A stretch of 44,186 nt of DNA from a virus, in IMG/VR virus record IMGVR_UViG_3300042945_002683, positions 1 through 44,186 of that record; one strand, 5' to 3'. The notes under the pieces are model-generated. The model saw only the letters and a list, made by a program, of their open reading frames with translations, was not told the DNA's origin and made no database searches. The position numbers and the translations under genes are program-made. Of this stretch, positions 31,458 to 38,986 are shown one piece after another (position 1 is the stretch's first letter; each line of letters begins with the position of its first letter).

Positions 31458-33352
31458 CGCCTACCTCCCATCCTGCGGGTCTGCGCAAACCGTACCCGCC
31501 CCGCAGGGCCGTAGTACTCGGTCACGTCAACAGGCAGGTGGGGCCCCATCTCACTCGGATTCAAGACCGCACCGCGAGAACGAAGGATGGAACGAAGTCG
31601 ATCCATCTTCTCCGCAGGAGAGAACTCGGTTCGGGCCCTGCGCTTTCGGGCAAGAGCGCGGACCTCAGCAGGCGTAATCTCGGGGCCAGCACCGCGAGGC
31701 TCTGGCGAAATCTGCGGCTGCGGCTTCTTCCGGCTAGCAGCACTCTTCGCTTCACGTTCCTTCCGCTCGCTCTCCATCAGGTTGAGAACGGTCTGGCGCA
31801 AGGTGTCTCCGCTACCAACACCCTCAGCCTTGGCCTTCTCTACCAGACGGCGCAGCTCGGCAACTCGCTTTGAGGTGAACTTGGGCTTTCTACGTCCGAC
31901 AACTCCGCCCGGCACCTGCTCAATGCGACCTTCCTTCAAGTCCTCAATTTCCTTGCGGGACATACGCATCTTCGGTTGTCCCTTCTGAACGGCGCGTGCA
32001 AGCTCGGTGGGGGTCTTGCCAATTGCCTTGCCCTCTCGGTAGGCGCGGGCGCGCTGCTTCTCCTCAACGCTCTTTACCTTCTTCGACTCAACGCCGGTAA
32101 CGGGATTGGTCGTACGGCTGGGCTCGAAGGTTCCCTTGGTTCCGAACATCTTGTTCAGCGTGCGCTGAAGGAGGATTGCCGCCTTGGCGTTTCCTTCCTT
32201 CGCCATCTGGTTCAGCCGAAACAGCTTTGACTTCTCGAACGGGGGACGGCTGGCTTCGGGGAAAGCCGAGCGTTCGTTGTACATCTTCTCGAGCAAGCTG
32301 TTGCTGTAATACCTGATCTTCCCGTCCTTGAACGTCCAATTGAGCGGCTTGCCTCCGCTGTCGGTCTTGCGGTCGTACGGCTTGGTAAGCACGCGGTCGC
32401 CGGGCTGCGGAGTCCCCACCATCCGAACCTTGCCGCCAGTGGCACCTGGTCCCTTGTAGGGCTCGTTGGGAGTACTTGCGCGCTCCTCCCGTTCCTCCGC
32501 GCCCTTGGCCTGAACCATCAGGCTCTCAAACATTTCCTTGCGCTTCTCCTTGTTGAGGCGTCCGCGCATGCGCTTCTCTACGGTAATGAGCTCCTTTGCA
32601 ACCTTGCGCTTCGCATCCTCGAGCATCTGCTCAACCTGCGGAGGCGTTCGGTTCATCTGCTCCGCAATGTCGTAGATGTTCTGCTTGTGGCGAATGGAGA
32701 GCATCAGCGCCTGTCGCTGCTCCTCCGGCAGAGCGTCGATGATCTTGTTGATTGCGCCACTCTGGAGAAGTTCCGTGACGGGAGCTCGAGTCACGCCCTT
32801 GCGCCTGCCGCCGGGCAGGGGAACTCGATCCGCCTTGTCCTCTTGCTTGATTACGCGATCGGCAAGCTTGCGACCGGCATCGCTGTCAAGGGCTTCGATT
32901 GCCGCGTCATACAGTCGGGGAGGAAGAGACGTCTCAATGCCCTGACTTGCCTTCTGGTTCTTGCGGAGACCTCGGATCCGCTTCATCGCCTCGACTTCTT
33001 CGCCGGTGCCGGGATCCCGCTCGCCGGCAATCGGGTAGCGCTCGTCGATCTTCTCAAGCGGATCAACAAACTGCTTGACCCGGCTGGCTGCGTCCTTGCG
33101 CTTGATTACGTCCTCGAGGTTGAATAGAACGGCCGCAAGTACAGGAGCCCTGTCCGGCGTGATGTCCTGGTTTTTGACAAGCTTGTTTACGAGAAGGCGA
33201 ACCGTGTTCTTTCCGAAGGGATCCTTGGCCTTCGCCATCAGCTCAATAGCCATCTGAATCTCGGCCTTGGAAAACGTATTGGCCTTGTTCGGGCCAATAG
33301 GCTTCTTGTAGCCACCATCAGAAGGAATTGTTTCAAGTTCCCTGCTTGCCAT
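31454..33352 (-). CDS. 632-aa protein with sigma-70 region-4-like domain
   Basis: Residues about 207-255 read LPEEQRQALMLSIRHKQ, then YDIAEQMNRTPPQVEQMLED and AKRKVAKEL, the arrangement of sigma-70 region 4: LPE..R, two helices and a turn at IAEQM, then a recognition helix with R/T/Q and a basic C-end. No region 2 is visible. The rest is basic and helical, with a large C-terminal part (300-632) that is not recognised. It lies in the late structural block just upstream of the terminases. It could be a phage transcription factor that binds host RNA polymerase or the -35 element, or a virion DNA-binding protein using the same helix-turn-helix fold. Confidence 0.65.
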   Translation of the reverse strand: MASRELETIPSDGGYKKPIGPNKANTFSKAEIQMAIELMAKAKDPFGKNTVRLLVNKLVKNQDITPDRAPVLAAVLFNLEDVIKRKDAASRVKQFVDPLEKIDERYPIAGERDPGTGEEVEAMKRIRGLRKNQKASQGIETSLPPRLYDAAIEALDSDAGRKLADRVIKQEDKADRVPLPGGRRKGVTRAPVTELLQSGAINKIIDALPEEQRQALMLSIRHKQNIYDIAEQMNRTPPQVEQMLEDAKRKVAKELITVEKRMRGRLNKEKRKEMFESLMVQAKGAEEREERASTPNEPYKGPGATGGKVRMVGTPQPGDRVLTKPYDRKTDSGGKPLNWTFKDGKIRYYSNSLLEKMYNERSAFPEASRPPFEKSKLFRLNQMAKEGNAKAAILLQRTLNKMFGTKGTFEPSRTTNPVTGVESKKVKSVEEKQRARAYREGKAIGKTPTELARAVQKGQPKMRMSRKEIEDLKEGRIEQVPGGVVGRRKPKFTSKRVAELRRLVEKAKAEGVGSGDTLRQTVLNLMESERKEREAKSAASRKKPQPQISPEPRGAGPEITPAEVRALARKRRARTEFSPAEKMDRLRSILRSRGAVLNPSEMGPHLPVDVTEYYGPAGRVRFAQTRRMGGRR

Positions 33353-33827
33353 CTGCCTGCTCCTGTTCGCCGGACGGGATCATTCTAAGCACAAACCGCG
33401 TCAGTTCCTCGGCAGCACTGCGAATTGCCACGCGATCCGCATCGTGGACAGAGAGGCCCCGGATGCGCCGGCTGTCGGTGATGGCTCGGACGACGGAACG
33501 CCAGTTCTTGCGGATCTCGGACGGATTGACCTTGGTACGGAACTTGAACTTGTGGGAGCTCGACGGCTTCATCATCGAGTTCGGGCCCGAGAAATCCTTG
33601 CGGCCTGGCATCGACAGGTTCTTCATGCACACCTGGAAGGTGGCGGGATCGACGAACCCCACCCGCCCGAGCACGATGATCGGGCAGCAGATGGCGCGGC
33701 ACAGAGCGCGGAACGAACGGCGCTGCGTGATGCCGAACGGGCGCAGCTCGCGGATGTAGTACTCCTCCGACATGAGGCGAACGCCCCTGCCGAAGGAGAT
33801 TACGTGCTGCTCGCCCTGCTCGCTCAC
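33333..33827 (-). CDS. Unknown 164-aa protein
   Basis: Not recognised. A basic N-terminus with Cys (FRALCRAICCPIIVLG) and a C-terminal helical region (EIRKNWRSVVRAITDSRRIR; AAEELTRFVLRMIP). GTG start fused to the upstream stop as GTGA; its end overlaps the 632-aa gene by 20 nt. It travels with the 632-aa protein at the head of the late block. Confidence 0.5.
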   Translation of the reverse strand: MSEQGEQHVISFGRGVRLMSEEYYIRELRPFGITQRRSFRALCRAICCPIIVLGRVGFVDPATFQVCMKNLSMPGRKDFSGPNSMMKPSSSHKFKFRTKVNPSEIRKNWRSVVRAITDSRRIRGLSVHDADRVAIRSAAEELTRFVLRMIPSGEQEQADGKQGT

Positions 33828-35047
33828 TGACCCATTCGACGCTGGAACCCAGCGTTCAGGTTGTACGGAAGCTCTTCAAGGGCGTCGTAGGCATTTCCGA
33901 ACGCAGAGCCAAGTTCCCCGAAGAGATTGCTGGGGTAGTACTCGCTGCCGAGTTCCCGTGCGCGATCAACCCCGAGATCAATCAGGTCATAGAGCGGGTT
34001 GAGCGGGTTCTTGTACGGGGCACCCATGGTCGGGCCCTGAACCGGACGGAGGCCGCGAGGCGGGGCCAGTCGGTTGTTGCGGGGGTCGATCAGGAAGTCC
34101 TTGAAGTTTCGGTCGATGAAGTCGGGGACACCGGCTGCGGTATCCGCAACGTAGCCAAGTCCGCTGCTAATTGCATCGCCAACGGCATCAATACCTGGAA
34201 CGCCGTAGAACTGAGCAAGACCTGCGGGGACGGAATACGGAAGAGCCTGGTTCTGAAGAGACCTAGCCTGGCCTTCAACCTTTTCCCGGTTTTCAGCCTT
34301 CATGCCGCGAAGGGCAAGCTCGTTTGAGATCGGGCCAGCCGCTGCACCAAGCCGGCGCGGAGTAGGAGTGAATCGACCGCTTGGATTCATTGCAGCCTTC
34401 AGCATGTCTTCTCGAGACTTGAAGGCATTTTGATCAACGTATTGCTTGTCGTACTGTGCAGTCGGAACCTCTTCAACACGAGCCGGTGCCGGCGTGGCGG
34501 GTGCAGTCGTCTCCTTGGGGACAGCAGGCATGCGTGCCTCGGCGCGGGCATCAAGCGCGTTAAGGTACGCGGAGGGGACATCGGAGCTGGTGGGGTTGTA
34601 CGCCTGACTCGGCGTGGCCACCGGCTGCTTGAGCAGATCGAGCGGGCTGACGCGCCGCGCGTCTCGCTCCCGGAGCTCAGCACGCCCGCGTTCGCGAGAC
34701 GCGGCGAGCGTGGCAATCGATTCATCGCGCGCCGCCTTGTTCTTTGCCTCGCGATCAGCGCGGTCACGGTCAACCCATGCCTTCGCTGCACGGGCCTTGC
34801 TCTGTTCCTTCTCGTTTCGGGCTGCGGCTTCCTTTGCCCTGCGCTCCTCACCCTGCTTGCGTCGCTTTGCGTTGTAAGCTTCCATCGAAGCTTCGCGTTC
34901 TGCACGGGTTCTTGCGCGACCGCGCTCACGGGGATCGGGGCCACTGGTGCCGAGCACGCCGAGACGGCCGTGAGCGGGGTGCGCGTAGTCTGCGGAAGGT
35001 CGGCGATTTCCACCGAAGTCGCTTGACGGAATGAAGAAGATCGACAT
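33824..35047 (-). CDS. Charged coiled-coil protein, first gene of the leftward block
   Basis: 407 residues. The N-terminal 120 are a highly charged Lys/Arg/Glu/Ala helix (REASMEAYNAKRRKQGEERR, RAKEAAARNEKEQSKARAAK). A Pro-rich linker with PTSSDV and PAPARVEEVP follows, then a less charged C-terminal region (GVPGIDAVGDAISSGLGY). It is unlike usual early proteins and may be structural. It starts 26 nt from the oppositely oriented helicase gene. Confidence 0.55.
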   Translation of the reverse strand: MSIFFIPSSDFGGNRRPSADYAHPAHGRLGVLGTSGPDPRERGRARTRAEREASMEAYNAKRRKQGEERRAKEAAARNEKEQSKARAAKAWVDRDRADREAKNKAARDESIATLAASRERGRAELRERDARRVSPLDLLKQPVATPSQAYNPTSSDVPSAYLNALDARAEARMPAVPKETTAPATPAPARVEEVPTAQYDKQYVDQNAFKSREDMLKAAMNPSGRFTPTPRRLGAAAGPISNELALRGMKAENREKVEGQARSLQNQALPYSVPAGLAQFYGVPGIDAVGDAISSGLGYVADTAAGVPDFIDRNFKDFLIDPRNNRLAPPRGLRPVQGPTMGAPYKNPLNPLYDLIDLGVDRARELGSEYYPSNLFGELGSAFGNAYDALEELPYNLNAGFQRRMGQ

Positions 35048-35073
35048 AATGGTCGTTCCAACAAGGAGAGAAG
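35048..35073. promoter_or_regulatory. 26-nt divergent gap between late and helicase genes
   Basis: The leftward late block starts at 35047 and the rightward helicase gene at 35074. The gap contains the AAGGAG ribosome site of the helicase, and its opposite strand carries only a weak GGAACG. It is too short to hold two separate promoters, so the late promoter must lie inside the helicase coding region, and the helicase promoter inside the 407-aa gene, or both are read from elsewhere. Confidence 0.6.
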
Positions 35074-36489
35074 ATGACAGACTGGTTGCAGCAGCCGTTG
35101 CAGTCCCTCGAGCCCGTGAAGGTTGCGAGGAGGATCCTGCAGAGACAGTTTACAGCACCCGGCGGAATGCGCGGGCTATGGAGATGGAAGAATGACTGGT
35201 GGAGCTGGGAGGGCGGAACGTGGCGCGTCCTCGATGAGGAGCGGATTAGGGACCGTGTGTGGCTCGTGCTTGAGGACGCCGTGTTCGAGCGGCAGACCCA
35301 GAACGGGCCAGTGCTGGTGCGATACAGCCCCGACAAGCAGAAGGTCGACGGGGTCGTCCGTGCGCTCGAGGCGCTGGTTCGCATCGAGGCTGAGGAGGTT
35401 CCGCTCTGGCTTGCGGAGCCGGATGAGCGGTTCCCCGTGGGGTCGACTGTTGCTTTCCGAGATCGGCTGGTTAATGTAAGGACGCTGGAGACCATGGAGC
35501 GACCGGCGCGGTGGTTCGACACGGCCATTCTGCCGGTGACGTACCAACCGGATGCCCCCACCAGCCGTTGGTTGCAGGCGGTGGCCGAGTGGGGTGAGGG
35601 GGATCCCGTGTGGGCGGAGCTGCTAGCGCGGTGGATGGGCTATTGCCTCATGGGTAGCCGTCAGTATGCGCGGTGGATGCTCATGTACGGGAAGATCCGC
35701 GGTGGCAAGGGCACGATCAGCAGCGTGATCAGGAAGCTCGTGGGGCGCGATGCGTTCATGGGCGCGAGCCTGGAGGACCTGGCCGGCGGGTTCGGCATGG
35801 ACGGGCTGGAGCGCACGAAGGTGCTCAGCATCAACGAGGTAAGCGAGTTGGATGGGAAGAGCGGCGAGCGGGTGTGCCGGGTGGTCAAGAACATCGTGGG
35901 CCGGGACCCGATGACCGTGGATGCAAAGTACATGCGGCAGCAGCGGAACGTGATCGTGAACGCGGCGGTCATCATGCAGAGCAACGAGATTCCCGTGCTG
36001 CCCAATAAGGGGCGCGGTTTGAGCGGCAAGATGCTGGTTCTGCCGTTCGAGGTGAGCTTCGAGGGCAAGGAGGACCTGGATCTGGAGGGTGAGCTGGATC
36101 GGGAACTGGCGGGGATTGCGGCATGGGCGGTGGCTGGGGCGCATCGGCTGGAGAACAGCCGGGCGTCAGAGAGGTGGCCGGTGCCGAAGGCTGCGGAGCG
36201 GGCGGTGCACATGTACCACCTGCAGAACAACCCGTTCGATGCGTTCCTCGAGGCGCGGTTTGTGCAGCGGAAGGACGGGTTCGTGAGCAATGGAATGGTC
36301 CGGTCGCAGTGGGAGGCGTGGACCAAGGCGAACAAGATCCGGATGCACGTGGCGAATAACATGCTGCCGATGAAGATTGCGCAGGGCAGCAGCTGGGACC
36401 TGAGGCAGGTGCGGCTAGCGGAAAGTCAGGGGCATGAGCGGGGAATTGCTGGGATGAGCCTCCGGAAGGAGTACGATGATGAGCACTAG
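35074..36489 (+). CDS. SF3 helicase / D5-like primase-helicase
   Basis: 471 residues. The C-terminal two-thirds carry superfamily-3 helicase motifs: Walker A GKIRGGKGT at 206-214, Walker B KVLSINE at 249-255 and motif C VIMQSNEIP at 299-307, typical of phage and poxvirus D5 helicases that drive replication. The N-terminus (1-130) is a smaller domain with aromatic and Trp residues; no primase catalytic motif is obvious, so the primase may be separate. AAGGAGAGAAG precedes the ATG. It is transcribed opposite to the late block, and a possible origin lies 370-480 nt downstream. Confidence 0.85.
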   Translation: MTDWLQQPLQSLEPVKVARRILQRQFTAPGGMRGLWRWKNDWWSWEGGTWRVLDEERIRDRVWLVLEDAVFERQTQNGPVLVRYSPDKQKVDGVVRALEALVRIEAEEVPLWLAEPDERFPVGSTVAFRDRLVNVRTLETMERPARWFDTAILPVTYQPDAPTSRWLQAVAEWGEGDPVWAELLARWMGYCLMGSRQYARWMLMYGKIRGGKGTISSVIRKLVGRDAFMGASLEDLAGGFGMDGLERTKVLSINEVSELDGKSGERVCRVVKNIVGRDPMTVDAKYMRQQRNVIVNAAVIMQSNEIPVLPNKGRGLSGKMLVLPFEVSFEGKEDLDLEGELDRELAGIAAWAVAGAHRLENSRASERWPVPKAAERAVHMYHLQNNPFDAFLEARFVQRKDGFVSNGMVRSQWEAWTKANKIRMHVANNMLPMKIAQGSSWDLRQVRLAESQGHERGIAGMSLRKEYDDEH

Positions 36490-36497
36490 GAGGCCCG

Positions 36498-36749
36498 ATG
36501 GACCCAGACCAGAACGAGATGATGGGCTGCGAACAGGTGATGGGGGTGGTGATGGGCGACGTCAGCCAGAGGGCGAATGCCGCATTGAAGTATCTGGACT
36601 GGCTCGAGGGGGTGACTGGGCCACGCTGGATTGGTACCGACAAGGGAGCCGTCAAGCAGGACGGACGGAAGGCAAGCGACGGCGAAATTGAGGTCCGGAA
36701 GGCAGCTTTGCACTACTTGAGGCTGCACTTCCTGGGCGAGATGGACTAA
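36498..36749 (+). CDS. Unknown 83-aa protein
   Basis: 83 residues, Met/Gly/Asp-rich N-terminus (MDPDQNEMMGCEQVMGVVMG) and a helical C-terminus with YLDWLEG and RKAALHYLRLHFLGEM. AGGAGG lies 6 nt before the ATG and the gene starts 8 nt after the helicase stop, so it is co-transcribed. Possibly a replication accessory protein. It is followed by a terminator and a long non-coding gap. Confidence 0.55.
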   Translation: MDPDQNEMMGCEQVMGVVMGDVSQRANAALKYLDWLEGVTGPRWIGTDKGAVKQDGRKASDGEIEVRKAALHYLRLHFLGEMD

Positions 36750-36772
36750 ACTAGGCCTCTTCTCTCCATGCG

Positions 36773-36809
36773 CCCCCTGCCGTTCTCGGACGGTGGGGGG
36801 TGTCTTTTA
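36773..36809 (+). terminator. Terminator after the helicase operon
   Basis: CCCCC (36773-36777) and GGGGG (36796-36800) pair, with a short inner CCG/CGG stem and a small internal loop, then the T-rich TGTCTTTTAT. It lies 23 nt after the 83-aa gene. The stem is imperfect, so strength is moderate. Confidence 0.55.
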
Positions 36810-36822
36810 TGCATCGGGTGGG

Positions 36823-36975
36823 TGCATATGCAGGGATGATACCGGAGGTACCGGACTGACCTGTGCGTTTCTATCCTTTATATATAACTCTCTCTACGTA
36901 AGAAAGAAGGGTTGGTATTACTGGTACGGGTTAGGGATTTGGTAGGGAATTTTGAGAGGGATTGACCCTTTCCCC
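36823..36975. other. AT-rich gap with direct repeats, origin/promoter candidate
   Basis: Non-coding 36750-37216 (467 nt). It contains the 10-nt palindrome TGCATATGCA (36823-36832), two copies of TACCGGA (36840-36846 and 36849-36855), the AT-rich TTTATATATAAC stretch around 36875-36890, which is the most AT-rich run I noticed, and loosely repeated units TAGGGATT, TAGGGAAT and GAGGGATT spaced 11-14 nt (36932-36963). An AT-rich segment with short direct repeats just after a helicase gene is what a replication origin or a strong early promoter could look like. No coding ORF is supported here. Confidence 0.35.
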
Positions 36976-36994
36976 CACAGGCTGACGCCACGCC

Positions 36995-37009
36995 GGGGGC
37001 CGCGCCCCC
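36995..37009. other. Compact GC hairpin in the long gap
   Basis: GGGGGC and GCCCCC with a 3-nt CGC loop. It is not followed by a T-run. Surrounding DNA up to 37118 is GC-rich and shows no gene. Function unknown. Confidence 0.3.
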
Positions 37010-37118
37010 CTCCGCTGCGCACGCCTACACAGCCAGCCTACCGCAGGCCGATAACACACGCCACAGGCACGCAGACCACAGCCGTTGACGCTCACGCTCT
37101 TGCGAGTCGGCAAGGATC

Positions 37119-37157
37119 CTCCCCCCCTGCTGCGAGGGGGGAGATGTCTTTTCTTTC
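37119..37157 (+). terminator. Hairpin with T-rich tail before the 37217 gene
   Basis: CTCCCCCC (37119-37126) pairs with GGGGGGAG (37136-37143), an 8-bp stem, followed by ATGTCTTTTCTTTCC. A convincing intrinsic terminator for rightward transcription. It sits about 60 nt before the leader CGAAAGGAACACG and the gene at 37217, so that gene must have its own promoter in between (a TATACCACA stretch near 37186 is a weak -10 candidate). Confidence 0.65.
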
Positions 37158-37216
37158 CGCACGTCGCGGATACGGCATCTTCCTCTATACCACACGTTCC
37201 GCGAAAGGAACACGCC

Positions 37217-37621
37217 ATGAAGCAGTCCGAGTTCGCCGCCATCGTCGCCTCGCTCCAGTCGGAGATCGCCTCGCTCAAGCAGCAGGTCGCCGCCCGCCCC
37301 GCGATGGAGCGCGACACCACGGTCGTCGTCGTCGACCGCCTCGCGCCGTCGGAGTCCGGCAAGCCCCGCGTCCGCGTCCGCATCAGCAACACGGGCGCGA
37401 AGCCGATCGTCGTGCAGCCGGGCACCGAGCACTCGTTCTTCGCCAACGAGTTCGTCCGCGACATCAGCGGCGGCAAGCGCAACGGCTTCTACTGCCGCCC
37501 GATGACGGACGGCGTCAAGCCGATCGGCGAGCAGCAGGGCTCGCCCGCCGCCGCAAATGCGATCGCCGCGGCCACGCCTGCGCCGGCGCCGGTCGCGTCT
37601 GACGACGATCAGAAGTTCTGA
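37217..37621 (+). CDS. 134-aa protein with coiled-coil N-terminus
   Basis: Residues 1-30 form a coiled coil (FAAIVASLQSEIASLKQQVA). The middle has strands (TTVVVVDRLAPSESGKPRVR) and a pattern that could be a small OB-like or beta-barrel domain; the C-terminal 35 residues are Ala/Pro-rich. Nearly every codon ends in C or G, unlike the late block, which suggests strong expression. The start follows CGAAAGGAACACG. No known family recognised. It opens a run of similar small genes. Confidence 0.6.
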   Translation: MKQSEFAAIVASLQSEIASLKQQVAARPAMERDTTVVVVDRLAPSESGKPRVRVRISNTGAKPIVVQPGTEHSFFANEFVRDISGGKRNGFYCRPMTDGVKPIGEQQGSPAAANAIAAATPAPAPVASDDDQKF

Positions 37622-37637
37622 GCCGATGCAGCGGGAG

Positions 37638-37661
37638 GGGGGCTGGAGCAATCCAGCCCCC
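37638..37661 (+). promoter_or_regulatory. 10-bp GCAA-tetraloop hairpin
   Basis: GGGGGCTGGA and TCCAGCCCCC form a perfect 10-bp stem closed by a GCAA (GNRA) tetraloop, 17 nt after the stop. No U-run follows, so mRNA 3'-end stabilisation or RNase protection is as likely as termination. It is followed by two more hairpins before the next gene. Confidence 0.6.
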
Positions 37662-37726
37662 TTCGCGCCGGCTAGCGCCTGGGCGTCCCTGGGGCGACCT
37701 TTCCCACCCCGCCGTCTCTGCTGTTT

Positions 37727-37760
37727 CCCCCTCTCTCTGGGGAGGGGGTGTTTTCTCTTT
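37727..37760 (+). terminator. T-tailed hairpin before the 37814 gene
   Basis: CCCCCT (37727-37732) pairs with AGGGGG (37743-37748), then TGTTTTCTCTTT. An intrinsic-terminator layout separating the 37217 gene from the next cassette. The same design (GGGGG, then TGT(C)TTTT) is seen at 36800 and 37140. Confidence 0.6.
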
Positions 37761-37764
37761 CCCC

Positions 37765-37784
37765 GACGCAGCGCGTGCTGCGTC
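37765..37784 (+). promoter_or_regulatory. 8-bp hairpin in the leader of the 37814 gene
   Basis: GACGCAGC and GCTGCGTC with a GCGT loop. It ends 14 nt before the CGAAAGGACACG leader. It could hold the leader in an open form or protect the mRNA 5' end. Together with the two hairpins upstream it fills most of the 190-nt gap. Confidence 0.45.
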
Positions 37785-37813
37785 TTCACCACAGTCCGCG
37801 AAAGGACACGACC

Positions 37814-38197
37814 GTGCACAAGACGAACGAACTCACCGACTTCCTCCACGCCGCTATCACCGCTCAGAAGGTGATCATCGAGCGGCAGGCGGACCTGATC
37901 CAGCGCCAGATGGAGATGATCCGGACGCTCATGTCCGACCAGCGTCAGATGGTGCAACTCGTCAGGACGCTGAGCCTCGACACCGTTGCCCAGAAGAACG
38001 ACTACACCGCCCCGGAGGTCGTCCTCGACGGCAGCGCCGTCAAGTGGGAAGACGACGGCTCGGAAGACATGACCCCGGAGCCGCACGGCGCCCGTGACCC
38101 CATCGGTCCGCGTGACCTGATGCCCGAGTGCCAGGCCTGCGGCAACTCCGTCCCGCTCGACGCCGACTGCCGGTGCTCCGGCTGCGGCAACGGCTGA
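37814..38197 (+). CDS. 127-aa coiled-coil protein with zinc ribbon
   Basis: Starts at GTG 37814 after CGAAAGGACACG. Residues 10-60 form a Gln/Ile/Met-rich coiled coil (KVIIERQADLIQRQMEMIRT), the middle is acidic, and the C-terminus ends CQACGNSVPLDADCRCSGCG, a four-Cys zinc-ribbon pattern. Coiled coil plus ribbon is common in small phage regulators that bind host proteins. Same codon style as its neighbours. Function unknown. Confidence 0.65.
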   Translation: MHKTNELTDFLHAAITAQKVIIERQADLIQRQMEMIRTLMSDQRQMVQLVRTLSLDTVAQKNDYTAPEVVLDGSAVKWEDDGSEDMTPEPHGARDPIGPRDLMPECQACGNSVPLDADCRCSGCGNG

Positions 38198-38250
38198 TCC
38201 ACCGGGGCGATGCGACCGCCCCATTCCCCCACCATCCGAAAGGACACGAC

Positions 38251-38415
38251 ATGAAGACCTGCCCCAACTGCGGCGGAAACATCATCGGTGACGGCGTCAC
38301 CACCCCTCTCGCCTGCGAGAACGTCGACACCGCTCTCGTACCCGAAGAAGTCGACGGCGACATCATCTTCTGCGACCGCTCCGAGGACTACGAAGACCAG
38401 GTCCTCCCACGCTGA
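38251..38415 (+). CDS. 54-aa zinc-ribbon-like mini-protein
   Basis: Starts MKTCPNCGGNIIGDGVTTP, with two further Cys later (LACENVDT, IIFCDRSE). CPNCGG is the classic first half of a zinc ribbon. The second half is less regular. The remainder is very acidic (DTALVPEEVDGD). Leader CGAAAGGACACG at 38237-38248. May be a host-takeover protein; not recognised. Confidence 0.65.
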   Translation: MKTCPNCGGNIIGDGVTTPLACENVDTALVPEEVDGDIIFCDRSEDYEDQVLPR

Positions 38416-38446
38416 ACCCACCCACACCCACCCCGAAAGGACACGC

Positions 38447-38596
38447 ATGGACAACCCAACCCGGTGCGAGTGCTGCGACAAGGAGTTCACCGACTCCGAC
38501 GACGCCTGGCCCTGCACCCACCACGAGCCGGACGGAACCCCCGACACGTACTACCTCTGCCGCAACTGCATGGGCGTCGACCCCAAGGAGACCTGA
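38447..38596 (+). CDS. 49-aa double-Cys-pair mini-protein
   Basis: Sequence MDNPTRCECCDKEFTDSDDA then CTHHEPDG and YLCRNCMGVDPKET: Cys pairs at CECC and CRNC with CTHH between, an arrangement for a zinc-finger-like site. Leader CGAAAGGACACG at 38434-38445. Its final codons (AAGGAGACC, coding KET) also contain the ribosome site AAGGAG for the next gene. Confidence 0.65.
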   Translation: MDNPTRCECCDKEFTDSDDAWPCTHHEPDGTPDTYYLCRNCMGVDPKET

Positions 38597-38597
38597 C

Positions 38598-38813
38598 ATG
38601 GACCCGATCATCTACCTCACCATCTCGCAGACCCAGGGACAGGCCGTCATGCAGATCACCGGCCAGCGCATCCAGGACCTCTCGGAACGGCTCACCTACG
38701 ACCACACCACCACGTCCCGCTCCGACCTGCTCTGCCAGATCAAACTCCTCACCGAAATCATCGCCGAGGTCAACCACGCCATCCGCCGTGCCGATGAAGC
38801 CAAGACGTTCTGA
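38598..38813 (+). CDS. 71-aa helical protein
   Basis: Starts MDPIIYLTISQTQGQAVMQI, with a helical C-terminal half (SDLLCQIKLLTEIIAEVNHA). One Cys, no zinc motif. The ATG is 1 nt after the previous stop and uses the AAGGAG inside that gene. Not recognised. Confidence 0.6.
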   Translation: MDPIIYLTISQTQGQAVMQITGQRIQDLSERLTYDHTTTSRSDLLCQIKLLTEIIAEVNHAIRRADEAKTF

Positions 38814-38824
38814 CTTCCTCCTTT

Positions 38825-38865
38825 CACCCTCTCTCCTGTGGAGAGGGTGTTCTCTTTCTTTCTTA
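38825..38865 (+). terminator. Intrinsic terminator 1 of the cassette
   Basis: CACCCTCTC (38825-38833) and GAGAGGGTG (38841-38849) form a perfect 9-bp stem with a 7-nt loop, then TTCTCTTTCTTTCTTA. A textbook rho-independent terminator 12 nt after the stop. Confidence 0.75.
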
Positions 38866-38898
38866 CCCCTGGGACTACCACTCCCACCTCGTTCTCCT

Positions 38899-38970
38899 CC
38901 CGTGCGGGGGGAGTGCTTGCGCACCCCCCGCACGGGGGTGCAACCGTTTCTTTCTTCTTACTTCTTTCCT
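38899..38970 (+). terminator. Intrinsic terminator 2, 13-bp stem
   Basis: CCCGTGCGGGGGG (38899-38911) and CCCCCCGCACGGG (38924-38936) pair over 13 bp with a 12-nt loop. After about 13 nt a T-rich stretch follows (TTTCTTTCTTCTTACTTC). The tandem with terminator 1 implies tight separation from the highly biased SSB-like gene at 38987, whose promoter must lie between the two hairpins or within the T-rich stretch. Confidence 0.7.
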
Positions 38971-38986
38971 TACTTCGGAGATTGCC

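Noticed and set aside
35048-35073. Attachment site or lysogeny control region
   Set aside because: No integrase, excisionase, repressor or att-like repeat was seen; the gap is only a divergent start junction.
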